Shown one piece after another: positions 54,754 to 64,000 of a stretch of DNA of 64,000 bases; position 1 is the stretch's first letter, and each line of letters starts with the position of its first letter. Source of the stretch: Zygnema cylindricum (Eukaryota; Streptophyta; Zygnematophyceae; Zygnematales; Zygnemataceae); contig JBBHKE010002087.1 of the NCBI GenBank assembly GCA_037447655.1, forward strand, positions 135,988-199,987. Reading direction: 5' to 3'. The notes below the pieces were generated by a model. It did no database searches. It saw only the letters and a list, made by a program, of their open reading frames with translations, and was not told the DNA's origin. The translations under genes and the position numbers were made by a program.

Positions 54754-55731
54754 CGAAATAGTGTACCTTTCCGTCGCTTGAATTCGTTTGAAATTTTTGT
54801 ATTTTGTTTTACACGTGCGAATACGTGTTCCTATTTGTTTTTTCGGAAAAACTTTGTTTTAAAACACATCGTCCATGTGTTTTAAAGAAAAGTTTGAAGA
54901 TGATGTTTTTTGGCGCGGCCGTGGGTCGAATAACTCAAGACGACAACATGTAGTACATCCTAAATTTGACGACGACGTAAAATGTACTTCTCCTTTTTTC
55001 GATATTTTTGTACGGTTGAAACTTACGCGGTACGGCTCTTAATTCTACATGAAAACGACAAAAAAAACCCTTACTTTGGCACATGGAGACACACCCTTAT
55101 CCTTTTTAGTTTTTCTGCTAAAAATCGTTTAAGAGACGGGTTTGTCGTGACCTGTCTGATTACACAACAACTTGGAATTAGAGTTAGGGTAACCTTCCAT
55201 CAAGCAAGAAGTGGGGTTGTTTACTGGAGAAAGTACCTTGCCGTACTAAGCCGTACGGTTTTTTTTTTTTTTAACAAAAGATGTTTACTAAAAAGTCGTT
55301 GAGGTTCTCCAGACTTCTTGGCTAAAACTACCACCGTCCGATTTTCAATTTTCGACGCAAACGTCCCTTGTTTTCAGTACCTGGCTAGTCTCCTCCGACT
55401 GTCCTCAGGAGGACACTTAGCGCTTACTAGACGCGTGTATTGGTCCACTTGTAAAGTCAGCGTCGATCCACGACGGACGTGAAGTTATAAAGTTACATGT
55501 GGCAAATGGCTTGTACCTTCTGACATCAAAGCCACCCTGTTCGACGACAAAAAAAACTTGGTTGTAGGACATCACGCCACCTTCATAAATATGCGATACA
55601 GCGATAATACATTCACGTACAAATGGTACATTCTTGGACATTCGTACAAACTTTAATTTTGAACGGTTTTTGTGGCCGCTGGTACGACAACAACCCTAAA
55701 AACGTTCAGATTGTACATTAGCATGACGCTA

Positions 55732-56270
55732 CACCGCCAATCGCTATTAGCGTTGTGTACGCTAATCCCGTCCCGCTTTTTTTTGTTTTATTCTTAAATA
55801 GCGTAGTTTATTCTATTTTTTTCTTTATTCTATTTAGGGTTATATTCAGTACGTTGTCTCTTAAATAGAGTGGTGTACGGTCAGTGTCAGACCGTACATA
55901 AATGTACCTTTTTAAGTTAAAAATTACAATAAATTAGTTTTAGTAACCGCGGACGCATGAGAATGTGCGTTCTAAAAAGGAAAAAAAACCAGGTAGTAAA
56001 AAACCCAGCTCGCACATATTCGTCCGACAGCCGCGTTTCGACCGTGTGAATGTACGATTTGTGTACGATTTGTCTGATTTTGTACGGAAACTTATATTAG
56101 TGTAAGCATGTTTGTGACCGACATTTTTTTTTTCAAAGATCCAAATTACCATAATCAAACAATTAGAATGTATGATTTTTTCCAAAAATTTCAAATTCTT
56201 AAATAGCGTACACCACGGTAATTATTTGTATACGCTAATGAAACCTACACGCTAATAGCGATTGGCGGTG
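55732..56270. mobile_element. MITE Q7 (TA-type, GCC subfamily)
   Basis: 539 bp, TIRs CACCGCCAATCGCTATTAGC and its inverse, TA on both sides. Confidence 0.88.
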
Positions 56271-56288
56271 TACTAGATATTTTAATCG

Positions 56289-56333
56289 GCGTCTGCGCGT
56301 ACACATATGCGGCTGCGCGTACACATATGCAGC
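56289..56333. repeat. Short direct duplication
   Basis: CTGCGCGTACACATATGC occurs twice with a period of 21 bp. Confidence 0.9.
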
Positions 56334-56513
56334 TACGATTTTGTCCTTATTGAAATGATGATGCCGACAGGATCCTACGTGGTACCAATCGCAATCTAAC
56401 ACCTCATTCACTGGCACGACCTGATGGAAGGGTGTTACAAATATTACTGCCAGTAAACGTGTTTGTACGATTACTGGGAACGCCTGATGGAAGGTTACCC
56501 TTATTAACTCTAA

Positions 56514-57214
56514 GAGCGTTGTTCCATTAGGCGGTCTCAGTAAACGTCAAAAATTCGTTTACTGAAGCGACCGTTCTATTGTGTCGGGTCAGTAACCGAC
56601 ATTTTTTTCGCGTATCACATTTTGATTGGTCCACGTTATTTATGAATGCGTTTCTGGTAATCTTTACAGAATCTCTGACAACAAATTGTGACCACAGAGT
56701 TTTACCAACGAAGGTAAAAATTTACTCGTACGGCGTATTGAATAGAATCTGTACGGGCAGACGAAACTTAAGATTTGTAAAAGCGTACGAAAATGTCAGA
56801 ATGGTTAGTGGATGGCAACAGAAGCGTGAAACAATATCCTCCGTCAAAGATTTTCTTGCGGCTTCCGGTGGCCTCGCATCCTCCGTGGCGGAAGGCACAT
56901 GTCATACGCGACGTGTACCCACCTGGTCGCGCGGTCGTCGTGGATATTTGTTCACTTTTCCACGAGGCGCGATGCCATTCGTTCAGGCGCTAAGAATTGA
57001 CCTACTCCGGGTCATTTGTTGCGAACTGAAAGTGTCAGACGATGGCGTATCCGATCATGCATCCGACGGTCCACGTTTACGCCCATAAATGTGGAGAATC
57101 AAATCCCTCATTCAGTAGGCTTGTTTTTCTGACATTTTTTTTTTGTACGGCACTGTACGAAACAGTACGGTTTTCTGTAAACAACGGCATATTTTCCCTA
57201 ATGGAACCTCACCC
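56514..57214. mobile_element. MITE S2 (TAA-type)
   Basis: 701 bp. Left GAGCGTTGTTCCATTAGG, right CCTAATGGAACCTCACCC, flanked by TAA on both sides. Open frames of up to 169 codons inside run across the MITE and have no motif. Confidence 0.8.
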
Positions 57215-57217
57215 TAA

Positions 57218-57634
57218 TAATGATGGGCGGTTGTGCAATCTTTGTTACTGTACAAGCTGTACCATCGTATCTCTGTTCGCAGATGGTCTTTTTGGGGTTG
57301 CGTTGTACCGTTTTCTGGTCAACGAAGTTATTTGAATTTCTTCCCAAGTGCCAGTTATTTTGCGTGAAGTTTCGGCAGTAAGTGGGTAACCGTATTCAAC
57401 CAAAGAGAACCTCAGTACTGTCTCGTGGATCCAGGCTGTCAACCATTATTCTCAAGCTCAGCTGATTATGCACTTGCGACAAATATGACGTCACATCTAC
57501 GATAGTCCTAATCCAGCACGCTGAAATTGCTTGCAGCAGGCGTCATGCGTTATCCGAAAGCTGTCAAATTGAAATATTCGTCGATTGGAAATCTGTCGGA
57601 AACTACGTCACCTTCAACTTTGTAGGAATGACAC
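57218..57634. other. Unassigned spacer
   Basis: No gene or repeat recognised between S2 and Q5. Confidence 0.5.
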
Positions 57635-57636
57635 AA

Positions 57637-58137
57637 CACCGCGCATCGTAATTAGAGTAATGAAAAAATTAGAGTAAAAAAAGAGAAAAAAATAATTAGA
57701 GTAATTTACTTTAATTTATGTGATAGAACTGTTTCAAAAAGGAATTTACTCTAATTTATGCGGTGTACTCTAATTTGGCAAGCTAATATCCTCTACTTTA
57801 AATAAGGTATTCGTACAGAATCTGAAAAAACGTACAGTTTATCGTCACTATGACGTTTGCACTACGCGGTTTGTTAAAACGCATTTACATGATAATGACC
57901 TGTTTTAAATCATTATTTGTACTTTTTTACTAATAGAAGTACAATTTTGCACGGTCGGACGTCGTCCGTACTCCACACTATTTAAAATCAACCTATATTA
58001 GAATTAAAAATGCTAATTAAACCTTACCTTAAATAGCATAATGAAAAAATTAGAATCATTTACTCTATTTGATGTGATAGAGTCGAAATTTCGAGCGACC
58101 GAATTAGAGTAATTTACTCTAATTACGATTCGCGGTG
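57637..58137. mobile_element. MITE Q5 (TA-type)
   Basis: 501 bp, left TIR CACCGCGCATCGTAATTAG, right TIR CTAATTACGATTCGCGGTG. The right flank is TA; the left flank has mutated to AA. Confidence 0.82.
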
Positions 58138-58139
58138 TA

Positions 58140-58540
58140 GTGGGAGGACACAGCAGAATCTGATCTAGAAATGTGATATTCGATCTTTCAGGTACACTAG
58201 ATTCTCAGATCTAATCAATCGACAAGATCATGAGGATATGCATTTATCGCTACACTTTTGTCAGCAGCGACAAGACTGTAATCTTATGTATTAAGAAGCT
58301 GCCAGCTGTTAGATTCAGCCAGCTGGATTAATAGGGGTGAATCAAGGACCGCGGCAATAACAATGCTTCTTAAAAAACAAATGGTGATTTCTCGTCACGG
58401 GCTTAAAGCTTTTCAAAAACATTCAGGCATAGCTTAAAAAAAATCCTAGCATCAATTGTCTTCTAAATTTATTACTCTAAGGGTTGTTCCAATGGGACGA
58501 TTTGGGTCTCGTTTTTCGCTATTTATAAAAATGAAAAGGT
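58140..58540. other. Unassigned spacer
   Basis: No gene or repeat recognised between Q5 and Q6. Confidence 0.5.
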
Positions 58541-58542
58541 AC

Positions 58543-58758
58543 ACCGCCAATCGCTATTAGCGTGTACGTTTGATTAGCGTATACTATTATTTAGCGTGGT
58601 GTACGCTAATTGGGAATTTGGAAATTTTGGAAGAAATCGATTACTCTAATTAGGATTTAGGGCCTTTTTTAAATAGGGTGGATAATTCTATTTGAGAATA
58701 AAATAAACAAAAAGCGGGACGGGATTAGCGTACACAACGCTAATAGCGATTGGCGGTG
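58543..58758. mobile_element. MITE Q6 (short, GCC subfamily)
   Basis: 216 bp, perfect TIRs CACCGCCAATCGCTATTAGC, TA flanks. A deletion form of the Q7 type. Confidence 0.9.
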
Positions 58759-58871
58759 TAGTGGTTCAAATGGAAACCGTATCATAACTCTTGGCCGTTT
58801 TAAATTCGCCACGTAGCTAGTACAAACTAAAGGAAAAATTAACCCAAAAGGAACAAAAATATGAAAAAAAA

Positions 58872-59342
58872 TAGTGTTGTGTATCGGCAAGAAATTTATC
58901 GCGATAACACCGATACCGATAGTTATAGGTTATCGAACGGTCAAGGGTTCCAATATATCGCTCCGAGACCAACAAATTCCTTATCGTCGATAAGTGGATA
59001 ATATATAGTACCCTATATAATACTACTTTATAATTATATTGTATTATATTCTTTACTGTATACAACATGGCATGTCACGTGTAACAAACTGTTCCGTAAT
59101 ATGTGTAATGGAATAACGACGGTTCAGTACGACGTCATAAACCGTACACCCGTACTGTACAAACCATACAATTATCGCCAATAGTTATCGGTACAGGTGT
59201 TATCGCGCTAAAAAACCGATATTATCGGTCTTTTATCGGCGATAACACCAATTCCAATATATCGTACCAATGTATCGATTATCGACAAGCCAAAAAAGGT
59301 ACATATCGATTAACGCCGAAACCCTGCAGATACACAACACTA
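58872..59342. mobile_element. hAT-like MITE N2
   Basis: 471 bp, TIRs TAGTGTTGTGTATC and GATACACAACACTA. The interior is rich in CGATA words as in N1. It sits in an A-rich target and the 8-bp duplication is not clear. Confidence 0.78.
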
Positions 59343-60010
59343 TAAAAATTACTCTTGTTTTCTCGCTTTTAAGCGGCTCAATTGTTTTTTGGCAAAAGAT
59401 CCAACCTTAGGGCTAATCAAACACTTACTTGTGATAAGAGAGAGACGTCGCTAAATAGGGGAGACTAGGTGTAGGATACTTGTATCATGGATTAGAAAGA
59501 GCCGAAATTATCTCAAGACACTTTGATATGTCTCCCCAAACCGACACCAATAGCATAAGGTATAACACAACCTGAACAATAACCTCTAGATGGAGGAACG
59601 TTAGATGACTGGTTAAAACTGGATGAGAATAAAGAGAAGGGTCAGGATAATTTTTAGGGATAGAAGCAAGGACTTTAGAGGGAGGTGTTATGTTTGGGGG
59701 GGTGCCAATACTTTCGAGGGAGAGATTTAGTATAGGTGGCGGGAAACACATGTGGTAGGCTCGAGAAGGGTGGATGGATGACCAATGGTGGATGGTAAAC
59801 GCGAGATTTTAAGGTACGGGTGACGGACAAAAGAGGGGTTACGTTTTACATTGTACAAAGGTAGGTAGGGGATGGTTTTCCCAAATATGTGGAAAAGGGT
59901 GTGATCATAGCTAAAACGTATTTGTGAGAGGTTTGGGTCTAGGTGTCGATTGGTTAAAGAGATGACTCGTAGAGAGGGATGTCCATGTAAGTATGTTGTA
60001 ATCGCAAGCG
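59343..60010. other. Unassigned spacer
   Basis: Minus-strand open frames (59485-59751 and 59727-60035) overlap in different frames and show no motif. The last five bases before LTR I are CGTTG. Confidence 0.45.
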
Positions 60011-60709
60011 CGTTGTGCGATTGTGAGACCTCCATAGGTCCTCAGAATGGGCAGCTCACACGAAGCCCCTAAGATAACCCTGACCCCTTTGTGTTTCAGC
60101 AATAATAAGTACCACCCTGGCAAATGAAAACTCTAACCACCTTCACCCTTGTGAAGACAAGACTCATGTGAGTCGATAGCAAAAAGAACCTCTGAATTTG
60201 CTCCCCTGAGGAGTAAGTTATGGATGGTCAAAGTTGACCTTTTGTACAGGAGCACTATGGGAGAGAGGCGACTACCTACCGATTTTTCTAAGTCATAGAT
60301 CCCTCTCTAAAGCCTCTACTACTAATGTACGGCACCAATCAAGATGTTGTGACGTACAGAAAGGTACAGTTGCCGGAGTACTTTTTGTACGACCATCGTA
60401 CAGTATGGCCAAAATGTCAATGCCTGCCATATCCGGATTGGCCCCCATATTCTCATGAGATGCCGCAAGCCAATGAGGATGTGCCATGTGTCACTTGGCG
60501 TGGCGATGATCGAAAACCGCCAAAACGCCTACTCCGCGATCTCGGCGCCTATCGTGGCCGTTTGATTGAAACCGACTTTTAACTATAGCCGTCGAAATAA
60601 AATGCGCGGTATTCGTTTCGCGATGTACCGTAAACTGTACTGTACTAAAATGTATCCACGTTCTTATATTCTATTATTATTTTATTATTGCGCCGTAAAA
60701 TGAATTCAT

Positions 60710-61723
60710 TGCAACTTTGAGACCTCCATAGGTACTCAGAGTAGGCAGCTTGTTAGAAGCCTCTAGGATAACCTCATTTCTTTGAGCTTTGTCTGAATAT
60801 TGCTGACACCCTAAGAGAATACAGACTGACCAGACTGCACCCATTGGAAGGGCTGACTCCCCTGAGTCTGCCACAAAAAGAATCCTTGAATTTGCTCCCC
60901 TGAGTAGTTAATTATCAATGGTCAAAGATGACCCTTTTATACAAAAGCTCTGTGAGAGAGAGGCGGCTATCTCTAATTGTCTAAGTCCTAAACCCCTCTC
61001 TAAACCCTCTCCTACTGATGTACGGAACCAATCAATTGAGTGTACAGTACAGAAAGGTACTTGGTCCGAAGTACTTTCTGTACGGCCATTGTACGATATG
61101 GCCAGAAAGACAACGCCTGCCATATCCGGGTTCGCCATAATATGTCCCGGAGATGCCGTCATCCAATGTCATGCTGCCACGTGTCACCCGTTGTGGTTGT
61201 GACCGAAAACCGCCAAATCGACCATTCCGCGATGCCGGCTTCTTTCTCCGTCGTTAGATTAATGTCGGCCTTAATTTATAGCCGTTAAAAATACAAGTAG
61301 TACATTTCCGGTGTAATTCTATTTTTAACTGTATCTGTGTGATTGTGGTCCGTTTGTCAGTAAATCGAACTTCTCTTTTTCGTCATCTTTAAGTAGCTAT
61401 CGTACCCTATATACTTCAGCACTGGTCTTAGACTACAAGGTAAGACTAACGGCTACTTTGACGGATGGTAGGTACCAGGATCAAATCCTGGGTCCGTCAA
61501 TCCTTTTGGTAAGTTTACCACGGATCTGCCTTCTGACTCTAGAAGGAGCATAGGCAGCCATGGCTCTAGCTTCCTCAGCCATGGCTCTAGCTTCCTCTCC
61601 AACCTTCAGTGACTACGACAAGTATGGGGGCTGGAGAGAGAAGCTAGAAGCAGGCTGCCTCTGCTTTTTCTTGCTCTTATTTAAATCTTTTAACTAACCT
61701 AGAAAATACCTTTTATTTCAACA
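60710..61723 (-). mobile_element. Solo LTR J inside LTR I
   Basis: 1014 bp, TG/CA ends, flanked by the perfect duplication TTCAT (60705-60709 and 61724-61728). It belongs to the same LTR superfamily as I. Confidence 0.95.
61420..61522 (+). promoter_or_regulatory. Best-preserved tRNA-like module (LTR J)
   Basis: D-arm-like stem GTCTTA/TAAGAC (61425-61430 and 61441-61446). Outer 8-bp stem TTGACGGA/TCCGTCAA (61458-61465 and 61493-61500). T-arm CCAGG-ATCAAAT-CCTGG (61475-61491). Then a T4 run and hairpin TGGTAA-G-TTTACCA. All stems pair perfectly. The B-box consensus GWTCRANNC is matched. Opposite strand to the LTR. Confidence 0.68.
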
Positions 61724-61764
61724 TTCATCTACGTGTATTTATTTAAATATTTATCGATTTATAG

Positions 61765-61880
61765 CATTGGTCCTAAACTTATTGGACAAAGCTAATGCTA
61801 TGGATATTTGACGCACGACAGGTTCCAAGGTCAAATCCTGGAACCGTCAAATGCATTTTTGGTAAACCTACCAAAAACTA
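61765..61880 (+). promoter_or_regulatory. tRNA-like module in LTR I, with compensatory changes
   Basis: Same order as in J. The stem GGTTCC/GGAACC replaces GGTACC/GGGTCC of J, so both sides changed and pairing improved. Outer TTTGAC/GTCAAA is kept; hairpin TTTTTGGTA-AACC-TACCAAAAA follows. Confidence 0.65.
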
Positions 61881-62256
61881 CTATGTGTCTCTCTCTAGAC
61901 AACATAGGCAGCCATGGCTTTAGCTCCCTCTCCAACTTTAAGTGATTGCGACAAGTGTGGGAGTTGAAGAGAGAAGTTAGAGGCAAACTTCCTCTGCTCT
62001 TTTTCTGCTTTACAAGTTTAAACCTATAAAATACTAAAATAACCTTTAATTTCTACACGTTGGATAGGATGGAGAAGCGATTATGACACCCCTCTTTTAA
62101 GGGACCACGGATGACCAAACGGTTGCAAAAGAAGAAACTAAACTACAATTCTTTTATTTTTATGCGTGGCGAAGTTACTCAAATATGGTTGTCTTGTGGT
62201 GGTATTGCCTTACTCGCTATTTCGATAATTGTGCAAATAAAGTTGAAAAGCCATTA

Positions 62257-62472
62257 CAACGTTAATTGTTAGGAGTGTTAAAGCTATAACTTTGCCACTT
62301 AAAACATAGTTTCTTTGTTCATACTTGCCAAATTCTCGATCCGATAGTTGCCATTGGAAGGTAAGATTCATACCTTCCTAATGGCGCTCTCCGATTACAA
62401 ACCAACAAGTGTGCACGAAGATTTTTTTTTTCAATGGCGATAAAACTTTAACACTAATAACAATTAGCGGTG
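62257..62472. mobile_element. MITE Q8 (short TA-type)
   Basis: 216 bp, left end CAACGTTAATTGTTAGGAG, right TIR ATTAGCGGTG, TA flanks. Contains an inverted GGTAAGATTCATACC-like core. Confidence 0.7.
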
Positions 62473-62474
62473 TA

Positions 62475-62925
62475 ATTTCCAACCTTTTTTTGTTAATGAC
62501 AAAAAAAGGGCAATTTTGAGAACACGTTAAAACACCCTCGCGAAGGTGCTTCGTCCAATACACCCCTCGAAGGACTTTTTCGAATTTCACCTGACCGGGC
62601 AATCCGATGGAAATTCACGCTGGTATTCCTCATTTCCCCAGCCATTTGTAATTTTGCACATACCGAATTATCGTCTCACAATGTCGCGTGCTTCAGGATT
62701 TACTCTTAATATCATAGTTGTTGATGACGTTTAGCGCGAACGATTCAATCGCGACGAATTACACGTACGCATTAAACGTTTTGAACAAATCGTTAATTTT
62801 TTTTAATGAATTTTCATCCGTACACTTCCGTACATATAAAACAAAAAAAAAACTACATATAGCGCAGTTTGTAAGTTTTCCGTTAAATGAGCGCTTAATC
62901 ATTATAAATATTTAAATACGTACCA
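62475..62925. other. Unassigned segment
   Basis: No gene or repeat identified. The only open frames are short and without motifs. Confidence 0.45.
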
Positions 62926-62929
62926 CACT

Positions 62930-63163
62930 ATGTGTGTATCAGAATTCTTTCATCAAATGGTAGCGGAGAACGTGAGAACGTGCTATGCCAAAATATCTTA
63001 GACCCGTGTTCAATAGTCGGCAAGCGCAAATTTTTGTCAAAGTCCGTCTGTCGGATACTATTTGACAGACAGCCATGGCCGCCTTCTCTCTGCCTTCTCT
63101 CTCTATCTCCCAGAGGAGGGTAGGATATAGGGAGGTGTCTTCCTTGCGGTTTTGTTTTCAACA
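62930..63163 (-). repeat. Possible LTR relic K
   Basis: CAGCCATGGCCGCC at 63069, a GTGTTCAATAG B-box-like relic at about 63007 and the terminal TTTTCAACA at 63155-63163 are in the order seen in copia LTRs. Most of the LTR is missing. Confidence 0.4.
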
Positions 63164-64000
63164 TTCTATGGCGGCTTATTTAAAAAAAAATTGATGAAGA
63201 CACCCGTACAGTTTTCAAACTTACCTCGCGAAAATAGTGTGACTTTTCAACGTCTCTTTTGGAAAATGTCCGTACATTTTCGATGAAATGATGTACAGGT
63301 TCCTTGATATTTTTGTTCAGTTCACTGGACAGAAAGTACCAATGACTGCGACGTATCTTTTCCTCGAATTCCGTACATTCCCGTAAAAGACCGTACATTT
63401 ATGGGAAATACTGTACTTTTCCCGTAAATTGTCCGTTCAGTTTACCGGACAGAAAGTACAACGCGTTTTTTTTGTGATTTTTCCAACAGTCACGAACTAT
63501 ACGTTTCAATCGGAAAAATTGAAAAAATCGCACGATTTGAACAACTGCTTTATATTGAACAACTCCCTGAATACCTTTTTCAATATTCGATGTTCACTAA
63601 TTTGTTTCGGGTGTTACGTTACAATTGCTGCCAATTATTGGCCAGAATTTTTTCCTGTCATAAACAATTTTTTTTCGTTTTTTTTTCCCCCTATTCTCCG
63701 AGTTCCACGTCATCATCCCCAAATCTGCCGTCGATACCAGATCTTGTCGCTTGCGTGCACAGCTTGGAAACTCTTGACGCTTTTGTCCTTTTTGTCCTAT
63801 TAGCCAATAGGCGACAGTTGACGAGATCTTACGGCTAGCCGCGAACTGGCCGAAAGCGACAAAACTGCAGCTGCCGCCCTGTGCGTCAGAGCGTTGTCTT
63901 TCGCAACACGTGCCACGTAGCCTGAAATTTCAAGACCAGGCGTCACGAAATGCCAGCTGTCAAGACTTATAATTTCCAAACCAGCCCCTCGACACATAAA
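63164..64000. other. Unassigned right end of window
   Basis: GTAC-rich to about 63450, AT-rich to about 63700, then more GC-rich with an AGCCAATAG (CCAAT-like) word at about 63805. It could be a promoter region for a gene beyond the window but nothing confirms it. Confidence 0.35.

Larger units (their letters stand above)
50896..55096. mobile_element. Large TTA-type element M5, host of solo LTR L and P2
   Basis: TIRs GGGTGTGTCTCCAT and ATGGAGACACACCC, flanked by TTA (50893-50895 and 55097-55099). Family-M words lie near both ends and at about 53570-53690. Removing the LTR and P2 still leaves about 2.4 kb, larger than other M copies, so it either carries further unrecognised insertions or is a longer form. 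I see no transposase. Confidence 0.78.
55187..56500. mobile_element. MITE S1 (TTA-type) containing MITE Q7
   Basis: TIRs GGGTAACCTTCCATCA and TGATGGAAGGTTACCC, perfect, flanked by TTA (55184-55186 and 56501-56503). About 770 bp without Q7. A short palindrome GTCCTC-AG-GAGGAC at about 55399 lies where S3 has its long one. Confidence 0.9.
60016..62057 (-). mobile_element. Solo LTR I, interrupted by solo LTR J
   Basis: Copia-type LTR flanked by the perfect duplication CGTTG (60011-60015 and 62058-62062). Without J it is about 1.02 kb. It ends TTTCTACA in plus orientation. Confidence 0.92.

Noticed and set aside
56579-57088. 169-codon plus-strand open frame
   Set aside because: It is entirely within MITE S2, has no motif, and overlaps other open frames in the same strand.
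58872-59342. Perfect 8-bp target duplication for N2
   Set aside because: The flanks (A run on the left, TAAAAATT on the right) do not match; family assignment rests on TIRs only.
63590-63838. Coding exon near the window end
   Set aside because: Overlapping frames on both strands, no motif, no splice context.

Overview
The window is repeat-dominated eukaryotic nuclear DNA. I found no convincing intact host gene. It holds Ty1/copia-type LTR retrotransposons, many solo LTRs, non-autonomous LTR elements, four families of short terminal-inverted-repeat (TIR) DNA elements, a fold-back element, a degenerate LINE-type reverse transcriptase and a ~330-bp tandem repeat. The species is not identifiable. 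A green-plant lineage is my best guess, for three reasons: the copia Pol motifs look plant-like; the copia primer-binding site complements the anticodon arm of a plant-type initiator tRNA-Met (GTGGGCCC stem, from memory); and the LTRs carry CACGTG cores. Against this, CpG does not look depleted, which is unusual for heavily methylated plant repeats.

Layout. 1-21.6 kb is one nest. A plus-strand copia relic (C, 19.26-21.63 kb) was split by copia element A (minus, 1-19.26 kb). A was itself split by an LTR-internal-LTR-internal-LTR tandem array (2.81-8.49 kb, target duplication TATTC) and by copia element B (10.22-18.01 kb, CCCTT). B carries a solo LTR (14.44-15.79 kb, AAAAG), and C also carries solo LTR D. 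21.9-23.8 kb is solo LTR F (GACCG) with a TTA-type MITE inside it. 24-27 kb holds a tRNA-like sequence, a TA-type MITE, fold-back DNA and a LINE RT relic. 27.3-31.4 kb is a ~330-bp tandem repeat broken by two solo LTRs (G, H) near a 10-N assembly gap. 31.4-34.6 kb is mostly unassigned, with a tRNA-like/SINE head and three local duplications. 34.7-38.5 kb is a large inverted-repeat element split by four MITEs.

39.4-41 kb is a TA-type MITE containing a TTA-type MITE. 41.3-46.7 kb is a three-level nest with a clean target duplication at each level: element P1 (GATAGAAG) contains N1 (CCTACAAT), which contains a young non-autonomous LTR element of TR-GAG type (ATATT). That element keeps Gag and has lost almost all of Pol. 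47.3-55.1 kb is a run of TTA-type MITEs, the largest containing solo LTR L (TTGTT) and a second P element. 55.2-59.4 kb is further MITEs, and 60.0-62.1 kb is solo LTR I (CGTTG) interrupted by solo LTR J (TTCAT). 62.5-64 kb is largely unassigned.

The most interesting signal is a structured tRNA-like module with a Pol III B-box-like core. It recurs in nearly every copia-type LTR, on the strand opposite to the retroelement, and its T-arm resembles that of the initiator tRNA whose 5' half is the probable primer of the same elements.
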